A stretch of DNA of 36,599 nt from an uncultured Erysipelotrichaceae bacterium. Its GTDB lineage: Bacteria; Bacillota_I; Bacilli_A; RF39; UBA660. Shown piece by piece: positions 7,414 to 13,985 of the stretch. The notes beneath the pieces are model-generated. The model did not search any database, had not been told where the DNA came from, and saw only the letters and a list, made by a program, of their open reading frames with translations. The translations under genes and the position numbers were made by a program. The stretch lies in the NCBI GenBank assembly GCA_902783315.1, contig CACZQK010000002.1:1-36599 (forward strand), read 5' to 3'. Every line of letters starts with the position of its first letter. Within the stretch, counting starts at the first letter, position 1.

Positions 7414-8028
7414 GTGTTAGAACCACTATCAAAAACACTACAAGGGGTTATTAGTTTTACATGGCCGATGGTTTTAATATCTGTTATAGTAATGGTTTCT
7501 TTTCGAACTTGCTATTTAATAAAAAATCAAGAAAAGATAGTTTTGTATAAAGAACTATATATGTTAATATTTGGAATTTACATTTTATGCTTATTCCAAG
7601 TAGTAACATTTCAAGATGATATTTCTCTATCAGGAAATAACTTTATTCCCTTTAAAGAGATATTACGATATAATGTTACAAGTCGTTTATTTATAAAGAA
7701 TGTTTTAGGAAATATGATAATGTTTTTACCATTTGGATTATTTAGCAGTTACTATTTAAAAGCCGAAAAGATAAAATTACCACTGCTATTAACATTACTA
7801 ACATCAGTATCCATTGAAGTTATTCAATTATCGATTGGAAGAATTTTTGATGTTGATGATATTATCTTAAATATACTAGGTGGAACACTAGGATATTTTA
7901 TATATCGAATTTTGAGTTTGATTGGGAAACTTTTTCCTGATTCTTGTAGAAAAGAATGGGTTTTAAATAGTGTGGCCATATTCATATTAAGTGGTTTAAT
8001 CGCATCATTAGTTATAATTATGACATAG
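7414..8028 (+). CDS. VanZ-like membrane protein
   Basis: The 204-aa protein has about five membrane segments and the VanZ core: NMIMFLPFG at about 101-109, then SIEVIQLSIGRIFDVDDIILN with the conserved Glu, Gln, Arg and Asp residues, and LGGTLGY. VanZ itself gives low teicoplanin resistance in enterococci; most chromosomal relatives have no assigned role, so resistance should not be assumed. Start is GTG with GAGGTG about seven bases upstream, 4 bases behind yqfD. The next gene, ybeY, starts 8 bases after the stop, so this gene is part of the operon and occupies the phoH-yqfF position of the Bacillus order. Confidence 0.85.
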   Translation: MLEPLSKTLQGVISFTWPMVLISVIVMVSFRTCYLIKNQEKIVLYKELYMLIFGIYILCLFQVVTFQDDISLSGNNFIPFKEILRYNVTSRLFIKNVLGNMIMFLPFGLFSSYYLKAEKIKLPLLLTLLTSVSIEVIQLSIGRIFDVDDIILNILGGTLGYFIYRILSLIGKLFPDSCRKEWVLNSVAIFILSGLIASLVIIMT

Positions 8029-8036
8029 GAGTAGAT

Positions 8037-8492
8037 ATGAGTAAAATAGAAATATATGTTCAAGTAAATGAAGAAATTAAAGAATTAAAAACAATAGAAA
8101 AAGTTTTATATGGAGCAATAGAAAAAGAAAAGTTAGAGAATGCAGTATTTAATCTAATTATCGTAGATAATGACTATATTCACAATTTAAATAAAATATA
8201 TCGTAATGTAGATAAAGAAACAGATGTAATTACTTTTGCCTTAGAAGATGAAGATAGTATCGTTATTCCAAACGGAGAAAGAATATTAGGGGATATTTAT
8301 ATTTCAATTGATCGAGCAAAAGTTCAAGCAAAAGAATATGGACATTCTCTTCTTCGAGAACTATCTTTTTTAGCAGTGCATGGTTTTTATCACTTATTAG
8401 GGTATGATCATCAAACGGAAGAGGAAGAAAAAGAAATGTTCAAAAAACAGGAGGAGGTATTAGAAGCATATGGCATCCGAAGAGAAAATTAG
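8037..8492 (+). CDS. ybeY: Endoribonuclease YbeY (16S rRNA maturation)
   Basis: YbeY is a zinc metallo-RNase involved in 16S rRNA 3'-end maturation and ribosome quality control. The 151-aa protein carries the signature HGFYHLLGYDH with zinc ligands His115, His119 and His125. Upstream are NxxYRNVDKETDVITFALED and LGDIYIS, both typical. Length is normal. AGGAG lies just before the ATG. The 3' end overlaps dgkA by 23 bases, so the two are translationally coupled, as in many Firmicutes. Confidence 0.95.
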   Translation: MSKIEIYVQVNEEIKELKTIEKVLYGAIEKEKLENAVFNLIIVDNDYIHNLNKIYRNVDKETDVITFALEDEDSIVIPNGERILGDIYISIDRAKVQAKEYGHSLLRELSFLAVHGFYHLLGYDHQTEEEEKEMFKKQEEVLEAYGIRREN

Positions 8493-8889
8493 AAAGAAAA
8501 TCAAAAAGAAGCTAAGGATAGATAATAAAAGGTTAAAAAATAGCTTTAAATACGCTTCTGAAGGAATAATTAAGGCTTATGAAGGAGAGCAAAATTTAAA
8601 AGTACACACATTTGTAGCAATATTAGTTATTGTTTTTGGATTTTTCTTAAAACTTAGTTATATTGAATGGTTAATATGCCTTTTATTAATAGGATTAGTA
8701 TTAATGGCTGAACTTTTCAATACTGCCATAGAATATGTAGTTGACTTAGCTAGTCCTAAAATTCATCCACTAGCAAAATCATCTAAAGATATCGCTGCAG
8801 CAGGAGTATTAATGATATCAATAATATCTGCTATCACAGGCTTAATGATATTCGTACCAAAACTAATAGACTTTTTTAATAAACAGTAA
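8470..8889 (+). CDS. dgkA: Undecaprenol/diacylglycerol kinase, DgkA family
   Basis: A small membrane kinase; Gram-positive members phosphorylate undecaprenol to feed cell-wall lipid carrier recycling. The 139-aa protein has three membrane segments (about 47-60, 66-85 and 108-128). The signature AELFNTAIEYVVDL contains the catalytic Glu and Asn, and AKSSKDIAAAGVL follows. Compared with B. subtilis DgkA, the N-terminus has a Lys-rich extension of roughly 15 residues. The ATG lies 11 bases behind a GGAGGT box inside ybeY. era follows after 13 bases. Confidence 0.9.
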   Translation: MASEEKIRKKIKKKLRIDNKRLKNSFKYASEGIIKAYEGEQNLKVHTFVAILVIVFGFFLKLSYIEWLICLLLIGLVLMAELFNTAIEYVVDLASPKIHPLAKSSKDIAAAGVLMISIISAITGLMIFVPKLIDFFNKQ

Positions 8890-8902
8890 AGAAGGTGGTT
8901 AA

Positions 8903-9793
8903 ATGAAATGTGGTTTTGTAAGCTTGGTTGGGAGACCAAATGTCGGAAAAAGCAGTCTTTTAAATAGTATTTTAGATATGAAACTTGCAATTACTTCAAA
9001 TGTAAGTGGGACAACTAGAAATGTAATACAAGGAATCTACAATGATGAAAATTCTCAAATTGTATTTGTCGATACCCCTGGGATTCATAAACCAAATAAT
9101 AAATTAGGGAATCTTATGAATAAAAAGGCATATAATAATACAGATGGTGTAGATGTGATTTTATTTTTAATTGATATTTCGAAAGGTTTTGGAAAAGGAG
9201 ATCAATTTATTTTAGATAAAATAAAAAACAAGGATATTCCTATTTTTTTATTACTGAATAAAATTGATTTAATAAAAGATAAAAAAATACTATTACAAGA
9301 AATAAATAAACTAAAAGAATTATACAATTTTGCCGAAATAATTCCCATATCGGCTAAGAAAAAAGATAATGTCGAATTATTAATAAAATGTATTAAAGAA
9401 AAGCTATATGAATCTGAAAAAATATTTTCTGAAGAAGAATTAACTAATGTTTCAACAAGATTTATTATGGCAGAATTTGTAAGAGAAAAAATATTAGAAT
9501 TAACTCACGATGAAATACCTCATACGGTAACTTGTTATGTAGAAAGCTATGAAGAGACAAAAAAACTAATCCATATTCAAGTATTAATCGTAGTAGATAG
9601 AGAAAATATCAAAAAAATCATTATTGGAAGGCAAGGTTTAAAATTAAAAGAAATATCAACTAGAGCCAGGAAAGATATGGAAGCCTTCTTGGGAAAAAAA
9701 GCATTTTTAGAAACTTATGTCAAAACCTTAAAAAATTGGCGAGATGAAGAAAAATACTTCCTAGAACTAGGATTAAAAGACGAAGATGAATAA
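8903..9793 (+). CDS. era: GTPase Era
   Basis: Era is an essential GTPase that binds the 3' end of 16S rRNA and checks 30S assembly. The 296-aa protein has G1 GRPNVGKS (10-17), G2 around GTTRN (36-40), G3 DTPG (57-60), G4 NKID and a SAK motif, followed by a type II KH domain containing VDRENIKKIIIGRQGLKLKEI. Length is normal. The start has GAAGGTGG upstream. It sits with ybeY, which acts on the same rRNA end, and before yqzL and recO, the standard Bacilli order. Confidence 0.96.
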   Translation: MKCGFVSLVGRPNVGKSSLLNSILDMKLAITSNVSGTTRNVIQGIYNDENSQIVFVDTPGIHKPNNKLGNLMNKKAYNNTDGVDVILFLIDISKGFGKGDQFILDKIKNKDIPIFLLLNKIDLIKDKKILLQEINKLKELYNFAEIIPISAKKKDNVELLIKCIKEKLYESEKIFSEEELTNVSTRFIMAEFVREKILELTHDEIPHTVTCYVESYEETKKLIHIQVLIVVDRENIKKIIIGRQGLKLKEISTRARKDMEAFLGKKAFLETYVKTLKNWRDEEKYFLELGLKDEDE

Positions 9794-9834
9794 AAATAAA
9801 ATAAAATCACCAATATAATAATAGAGGTGATAAA

Positions 9835-9921
9835 ATGAATACCGATATCCTATGGGAATTATTTAAGAAAACAGGAGATATTAAGTATTATAATTTATGG
9901 TCTAAAATCAAAAATAAATAG
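9835..9921 (+). CDS. yqzL: YqzL-like small protein (28 aa)
   Basis: A 28-codon frame lies between era and recO with a good GAGGTGATAAA-ATG start. The product (MNTDILWELFKKTGDIKYYN, then LWSKIKNK) matches the YqzL pattern: a short N-terminal Asp, a LWELF helix, KTGDIKYY and a closing basic helix. In B. subtilis yqzL is also between era and recO, so position and sequence agree. It is shorter than the Bacillus protein (about 47 aa), lacking the acidic C-terminal tail. Function is unknown. Confidence 0.8.
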   Translation: MNTDILWELFKKTGDIKYYNLWSKIKNK

Positions 9922-9942
9922 CAAATAAAAAGAAGTGATTAA

Positions 9943-10689
9943 ATGAAAATAGAAAGTTTTGAGGGTATTATTTTAACAGAAACAAATTATAGCGAAGCAA
10001 GTAAAATACTAAATGTATTTACTAAAGAACATGGCCTTATTGGAATTATGTCTAAAGGCTGCCGAAAAATGAAAAGCAAGCTAAGAAGTGTCAGTAGAAA
10101 AATGATTTATGGTACCTTTCATGTATATTTTAGAGAAAATGGTTTATCAACTTTAATAGGAATAGATGTAATAAACTCATTTTCTAATACTTTAATGAAT
10201 TTAGAAAAAATATCTTACGCATCTTATATTTTAGATTTAACCAACCAAGTAATTAAACAAAATGAAGATAAGGAAATATTCAATTTATTGAAAAATGCAT
10301 TATTAAAAATTGATGAAGGGCTAAATCCAATTGCAATAACCAATATTTTAGAACTAAAACTATTAGATTACTTAGGGGTATCTCCAAGCATAGATGCTTG
10401 TGCAGAATGTGGAAGCCAAAAACAAATTGTCACAATATCCAGTTATGCTGGAGGATATATTTGCAAAGAATGCTATCAAAATGAACCACTAGTTGGTGAA
10501 AAAACAATAAAAATGATAAGATTATACTATTATATAGATATGAAAAGCCTTAGAAAATTAGAAGTAGATGAAAAAACAACCAAAGAAATTAATAATTTTT
10601 TAGACGACTATTATGATAGGTATACTGGATTATATATAAAGAGTAAAGAATTTATAAAACAACTAAACAAGATAAGTACCATGAAATAA
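9943..10689 (+). CDS. recO: DNA repair protein RecO
   Basis: RecO anneals single strands and helps load RecA with RecR in the RecF pathway. The 248-aa protein has the N-terminal OB fold (EGIILTETNYSEASKILNVFTKEHGL), a helical middle and a zinc motif with Cys153, Cys156, Cys174 and Cys177 (CAECG and CKECY), as in Gram-positive and Deinococcus RecO. Length is normal. AGAAGTGA precedes the ATG. It is the last gene of the conserved yqfC-recO block. Confidence 0.93.
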   Translation: MKIESFEGIILTETNYSEASKILNVFTKEHGLIGIMSKGCRKMKSKLRSVSRKMIYGTFHVYFRENGLSTLIGIDVINSFSNTLMNLEKISYASYILDLTNQVIKQNEDKEIFNLLKNALLKIDEGLNPIAITNILELKLLDYLGVSPSIDACAECGSQKQIVTISSYAGGYICKECYQNEPLVGEKTIKMIRLYYYIDMKSLRKLEVDEKTTKEINNFLDDYYDRYTGLYIKSKEFIKQLNKISTMK

Positions 10690-10736
10690 AACTTTCTTTT
10701 TTATTGAAAATAATATATAATAACTTTGGTGATAAA

Positions 10737-11051
10737 ATGAATTATATAGAATATATAGTAATTGGAATAGTTTTAGTTATTATTTTATTAGCTATTCTAA
10801 AGGCAACAAGAAAAGGTGCAGAGTTAGATTTTAATAAACTAGTAGAGCTTCTAGGAGGAAAAGATAATATTATTTCGACAGAAACAAATATGTCACGATT
10901 TAAAGTAACATTAAAAGATATCACCCTAGCAAACAAAGAGGGAATTCAAAAGTTAGGTGCCAAAGGAATTGTCGAAATTGATAATCAATTAAAAATAATA
11001 CTAGGACCAGAATCAAAACAATTAAAAAAATATATTGATGAAATAAAATGA
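10737..11051 (+). CDS. Membrane-anchored PTS EIIB-like domain lacking the phosphorylated Cys
   Basis: The 104-aa protein has one N-terminal membrane segment (about 5-22) and then a domain like the EIIB unit of glucose/sucrose PTS permeases: LDFNKLVELLGGKDNIIS, a short RFKVTLKD strand, an LGAKGIVEIDN turn and a LGPESKQLKKYIDEI end. In true EIIB the strand before RxxV carries the phosphorylated Cys (as in CxTRLRV). Here the segment reads TNMSRFKV with no Cys in the whole protein, so it cannot transfer phosphate in the usual way. The ATG at 10737 has GGTGATAA directly upstream; an upstream in-frame ATG at 10704 has no ribosome-binding site. A regulatory or scaffold role is inference. Confidence 0.75.
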   Translation: MNYIEYIVIGIVLVIILLAILKATRKGAELDFNKLVELLGGKDNIISTETNMSRFKVTLKDITLANKEGIQKLGAKGIVEIDNQLKIILGPESKQLKKYIDEIK

Positions 11052-11069
11052 CAGAAAAGTCATTTTTTT
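11045..11069 (+). terminator. Terminator overlapping the EIIB-like stop codon
   Basis: Stem AAAATGAC (11045-11052), six-base loop, GTCATTTT (11059-11066), T run to 11069. The stop codon TGA (11049-11051) lies inside the 5' arm. Confidence 0.8.
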
Positions 11070-11106
11070 CTTAAGTTTCGACAAAATGCTACAAAAAAAA
11101 GAGATA

Positions 11107-11115
11107 TGATATAAA
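11107..11115 (+). promoter_or_regulatory. Extended -10 promoter of the histidine kinase
   Basis: TGATATAAA (TG at 11107-11108, hexamer TATAAA 11110-11115) eleven bases before the ATG. No convincing -35; the leader would be very short. Confidence 0.45.
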
Positions 11116-11125
11116 TGGTGATAAA

Positions 11126-11788
11126 ATGAATACTATTATAAGAAAGGTTGAGCAAAAAGAAAACCTTGAGTTGCATCAATTCGCACATGAATTGAAAAAT
11201 CCTTTAGTAGTATGCAGTGGGTATTTAGAAATGATACCAAATAGTACCTTTAAACAAAAAGAAAAATATTACAAAATAATTCAAAAAGAAGTAAAAAGAA
11301 GTTTATCAATAATTTCATCTTTTTCCGAAAAAAAGATGAATAACTTAAACATCGAAGAGTTTGATTTAAAATTGCTTTTGGATGAAGTATCTGAAATATT
11401 TCGAGATTTATTTAAAAAAAATAATTGTAAAATAATGGTTTTAGGAAAAAAAGAAATATATATGCATGGAGATTATGAAAAACTAAAACAAGTCTTTATT
11501 AATTTAGTAAAGAATTCTTATGAAGCAAGGGAAGATAAAGAACTTCAAGTACTAATAAAAATAAAAGAGCGAAGAAAAAAAATAAAAATATATATAGTAG
11601 ATAATGGAATGGGTATGACAAAAAAAGAACTAAAAAATGCAACAAAAAAATACTATACAACAAAAAAATATGGAAATGGCCTAGGAATTCCTTATAGTAA
11701 AGAAATGATAAAATTGCATCAAGGGAATATAAGTATTAAATCAAAAAAAGAGATTGGAACCAAAATAATCGTAAAATTACCAAAATAA
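11126..11788 (+). CDS. Cytoplasmic orphan sensor histidine kinase (KinB/sporulation-kinase-like)
   Basis: The 220-aa protein consists only of the kinase core. The dimerisation helix carries FAHELKNPL with the phosphorylated His21, then the ATPase has the N box (INLVKNSYEA), G1 DNGMGM and G2 GNGLGI. The N box and the H box with LKNPL resemble the KinA/KinB sporulation-kinase branch. No membrane segment, PAS or HAMP domain is present, so any signal must come from a partner or the short N-terminus. There is no response regulator next to it; Spo0A or Spo0F would be candidate partners if the organism sporulates, which is inference. GGTGATAA precedes the ATG. Confidence 0.88.
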   Translation: MNTIIRKVEQKENLELHQFAHELKNPLVVCSGYLEMIPNSTFKQKEKYYKIIQKEVKRSLSIISSFSEKKMNNLNIEEFDLKLLLDEVSEIFRDLFKKNNCKIMVLGKKEIYMHGDYEKLKQVFINLVKNSYEAREDKELQVLIKIKERRKKIKIYIVDNGMGMTKKELKNATKKYYTTKKYGNGLGIPYSKEMIKLHQGNISIKSKKEIGTKIIVKLPK

Positions 11789-11809
11789 AAAGTCCTAAGA
11801 CTTTTAAGA
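11787..11809. terminator. Bidirectional terminator between the kinase and the Tyr-rich gene
   Basis: AAAAGTC (11788-11794), CTAA loop, GACTTTT (11799-11805). It overlaps the kinase stop on + and the Tyr-rich gene stop on -. The - strand version has the better T run (GACTTTTTATTTT). Confidence 0.65.
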
Positions 11810-12067
11810 ATAATAATAAGTATTGCTAGAATAAGTTGGATAAACGGGGTAAGAATAAACAGGAACCATTGGTGGGTAAGGATAATACTGTTGATGATTC
11901 ATCTGATTATTATTAGCAATTCCAAAACCTAAGGCTGTGCCAGCAAGACCACCTACAACAAGAGGAGCCCAAAAAAAACGATCATCACCAGAATAATTAT
12001 CATAATAAGTAGCACCATCACTCATTGGGTAACGCACTTTAGGATAATTCGAATAACTATTATACAT
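11804..12067 (-). CDS. Tyr/Pro-rich small membrane protein, possible spore coat or surface protein
   Basis: An 87-aa protein with a Tyr/Asn-rich N-terminal part, a glycine-rich membrane segment (FFWAPLVVGGLAGTALGFGIA, about 31-51) and a C-terminal tail of Tyr, Pro, Val and Ser (YPYPPMVPVYSYPVYP). Small Tyr-rich proteins of this composition are common among spore coat and envelope proteins of Firmicutes, but I cannot name a family. AGGAGG precedes the ATG. It is one of only three - strand genes in the window, and its upstream region carries a sigma-K-like promoter (separate entry). The spore link is inference from composition, promoter and the yqfC/yqfD context. Confidence 0.7.
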   Translation of the reverse strand: MYNSYSNYPKVRYPMSDGATYYDNYSGDDRFFWAPLVVGGLAGTALGFGIANNNQMNHQQYYPYPPMVPVYSYPVYPTYSSNTYYYS

Positions 12068-12084
12068 AAAAACCTCCTTTACTA

Positions 12085-12111
12085 TAGTTTATGAATAAGC
12101 AAAAAAATCGT
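12085..12111 (-). promoter_or_regulatory. Sigma-K-like promoter of the Tyr-rich gene
   Basis: On the - strand, AC (12111-12110) is followed by exactly 16 bases and CATAAACTA (12093-12085). The late mother-cell sigma-K consensus is AC, 16-17 bases, CATANNNTA. The start would fall just before the AGGAGG box. Confidence 0.45.
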
Positions 12112-12140
12112 TAGTGATTATAGTAAAAGAAAGAAAAATA

Positions 12141-12149
12141 TGATATAAT
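12141..12149 (+). promoter_or_regulatory. Extended -10 promoter of rluB
   Basis: TGATATAAT (TG 12141-12142, TATAAT 12144-12149), 33 bases before the start codon. The -35 region is weak. Confidence 0.55.
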
Positions 12150-12181
12150 AAGCAACATAAAGAACAAAATAGGAGGTTTTT

Positions 12182-12895
12182 ATGGAACGATTACAAAAAG
12201 TAATAGCAGCCTCAGGAATAGCTTCACGTAGAAAGGCCGAAGATTTAATTAAACAGGGAAAAGTAACAGTAAATGGAAACATTATAAATACCCTAGGGAC
12301 TAAAGTTTCTTCCAAAGATATAATTGAGATAAACGGAAAAATTCTTGAAAAAGAGCCTAAAGAATACTATTTATTAAACAAACCACGAGGAATTATTACT
12401 TCTACAAGTGATGAAAAAGGCCGAAAAACAGTAATAGATTTAATTGATACTAAGACTCACATTTATCCAGTTGGAAGATTAGATTATGACACAACTGGAG
12501 TTTTACTTTTAACAAATGACGGAGAATTTGCAAATATTTTAATGCATCCAACAAATAGTATTGACAAGGTATATCTTGCCAAAATAGAAGGAATCATAAA
12601 AAAAGAACAAATTGATATGCTAAAAAAAGGTGTTCAAATAGAAAATTCAAAAGTAAAAGCATCTCATATAAAACTAAAAAAAGTAAATTCAACAAATAAT
12701 ACTTGTATGGTTGAAATAACTATTCATGAAGGAAAAAATCATCAGGTAAAAAAGATGTTTGAAGCTGTTGGTTTTCACGTAGAAAAATTAACAAGAAAAA
12801 GAGTAGGCATTTTTCAGGTAAATGACTTAAAGTCAGGAGAATATCGTAAATTAACACCAAAAGAAGTTCAGATAGTATATAGCTACAAAAAGTAA
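12182..12895 (+). CDS. rluB: 23S rRNA pseudouridine synthase, RluB/RsuA family
   Basis: This enzyme isomerises uridine to pseudouridine in rRNA; by similarity the target is 23S U2605-type (RluB), although the RsuA branch cannot be fully excluded. The 237-aa protein starts with an S4 RNA-binding domain (ERLQKVIAASGIASRRKAEDLI ... VTVNG). The catalytic block GRLDYDTTGVLLLTNDGE (from residue 98, catalytic Asp101) follows, then the GKNHQVKKMFEAVG motif. Length is typical for RluB. AGGAGG lies before the ATG. It is the last housekeeping gene before the accessory patch at 12.9-15.75 kb. Confidence 0.92.
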   Translation: MERLQKVIAASGIASRRKAEDLIKQGKVTVNGNIINTLGTKVSSKDIIEINGKILEKEPKEYYLLNKPRGIITSTSDEKGRKTVIDLIDTKTHIYPVGRLDYDTTGVLLLTNDGEFANILMHPTNSIDKVYLAKIEGIIKKEQIDMLKKGVQIENSKVKASHIKLKKVNSTNNTCMVEITIHEGKNHQVKKMFEAVGFHVEKLTRKRVGIFQVNDLKSGEYRKLTPKEVQIVYSYKK

Positions 12896-12953
12896 AAAAT
12901 GATGTTGTGATACAATTATCCCTAACCTAAATTGGGATTTACAGAAGGTAGTC

Positions 12954-13302
12954 ATGAAAAGTAAAATTATCTATTGCCTGAATTTTCTCTGAACGAGTTT
13001 GTTGCATTTACATTTTCAATATGTTTTAGCTTAATTTTTCTTGATATAACTGGGCACTCAAAAGGCTATTGCTATGATTTAGGCCAGAGAAAAATGTTTC
13101 TATTATGCTTGGCTATATTGAACTACTGATTTGGCTTGCTTTAGCATTGTCCTCAAATATCTATGTGTTTCGGAAAATATTGGGTAAAGGTAAGGCATAC
13201 CTGCTTATTCCTATCATATTATATATAGCACTTGCTGTAATTTACATAATACTTACACATGGTGGGTGGACATCATATGCAAATGAAGTGTTTAATATAT
13301 AA
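12954..13302 (+). pseudogene. Frameshifted small membrane protein gene
   Basis: Three overlapping frames read as one protein of about 115 aa. The first starts at ATG 12954 (MKSK, GAAGG upstream). A second frame, from 12965, gives a hydrophobic segment ending in DITGHSKGYCYDLG. The third, open from 13105 to 13302, gives two more membrane segments (YIELLIWLALALSSNIYVF and YLLIPIILYIALAVIYIIL) and the end HGGWTSYANEVFNI. The breaks fall at short A runs (12963-12966 and 13090-13094). Base composition is richer in G and C than the neighbours. Either a decayed acquired gene or sequencing errors. The last 65 codons could also be a real short protein. Confidence 0.45.
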
Positions 13303-13334
13303 ATTCTGATTTATCTTATCAGACAATTACAATA

Positions 13335-13362
13335 CCCCGAAACACTTTGAAATGCTTCGGGG
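13335..13362. other. Strong GC-rich hairpin without T run
   Basis: CCCCGAA (13335-13341) pairs with TTCGGGG (13356-13362), with further pairing inside (CA with TG). No T run on either side. It is a much more GC-rich hairpin than any other in the window and lies just behind the frameshifted gene. Confidence 0.5.
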
Positions 13363-13374
13363 CAAAACTTCTAT

Positions 13375-13410
13375 ATGGGTATCCGTCTTTTATGCACCCA
13401 TTTTTATTTT
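13375..13410 (+). terminator. Terminator behind the frameshifted gene
   Basis: ATGGGT (13375-13380) pairs with ACCCAT (13396-13401), followed by TTTTATTTT. The 13302-13420 interval holds only this and the preceding hairpin. Confidence 0.55.
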
Positions 13411-13420
13411 GTAATCTTAC

Positions 13421-13666
13421 TTATGCTGCTTTTTTCTCTTCTACATAAGTATTGCTCTCTGTTCCACTATCAGCATTATCTATTTCTACAATTGCTGAAA
13501 CAGGGCAACTATCTATAGTTTCTTTTGCCAAATCTTCCATTTCTTCTGGGATATCTTCAACTTTTAGAACAGATTTCCCATCATCATTCATAGCAAATAA
13601 TTCTTCTGCTGTTGCAACACAAAGTCCACAACCAATGCAATTATCTTGATTAACTGTTAATTTCAT
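13421..13666 (-). CDS. [4Fe-4S] ferredoxin
   Basis: An 81-aa low-potential electron carrier with one iron-sulfur cluster. The ligands are Cys10, Cys13 and Cys16 in CIGCGLC and Cys54 in DSCP. The C-terminal half is acidic and ends in a short VEEKKAA tail. The ATG at 13666 has AAGGAAG upstream; a longer start at 13684 would place its ATG in front of that same box and is less likely. It runs against its neighbours, has its own promoter, and lies in the accessory patch. The redox partner is not visible in this window. Confidence 0.92.
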   Translation of the reverse strand: MKLTVNQDNCIGCGLCVATAEELFAMNDDGKSVLKVEDIPEEMEDLAKETIDSCPVSAIVEIDNADSGTESNTYVEEKKAA

Positions 13667-13688
13667 AATAAAACTTCCTTTCAAATGT

Positions 13689-13717
13689 ATTATATCGAAA
13701 AAAAACTGTATCGTAAA
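13689..13717 (-). promoter_or_regulatory. Sigma-A promoter of the ferredoxin gene
   Basis: On the - strand, TTTACG (13717-13712), a 17-base spacer and TATAAT (13694-13689), about 22 bases before the start codon. Confidence 0.65.
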
Positions 13718-13726
13718 GCTAAAAAA

Positions 13727-13740
13727 AACATTGACGTAAA
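13727..13740 (+). repeat. 14-bp direct repeat, left copy
   Basis: AACATTGACGTAAA, identical to 15733-15746. The two copies flank a segment of about 2 kb holding only the coiled-coil gene. The rest of 13718-13985 holds no gene I can support. Confidence 0.5.
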
Positions 13741-13985
13741 CAACATTTCACCAGTAATTTGTCATATGCTTGTAGACAAGATCATTAAAATGATGTATAA
13801 TAAGCCCGTAGTTTTATATAAACTTTATAAAATACATTTTTTATTAGAACTTTTTTGTATATCATGAAAGAAAATATAATTATGTGAATAAAATGAGTAC
13901 TAATAAAACTTAAAGGAGACATTGCCTTTAAAGAGCAATGGAAAAAATGAAGATTTATTCGATAAATTGAATGGGGTGTTCAAGA

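Noticed and set aside
13685-13867. 60-codon + strand frame upstream of the ferredoxin gene
   Set aside because: No ribosome-binding site; it covers the ferredoxin promoter and the left direct repeat and its composition is that of AT-rich noncoding DNA.
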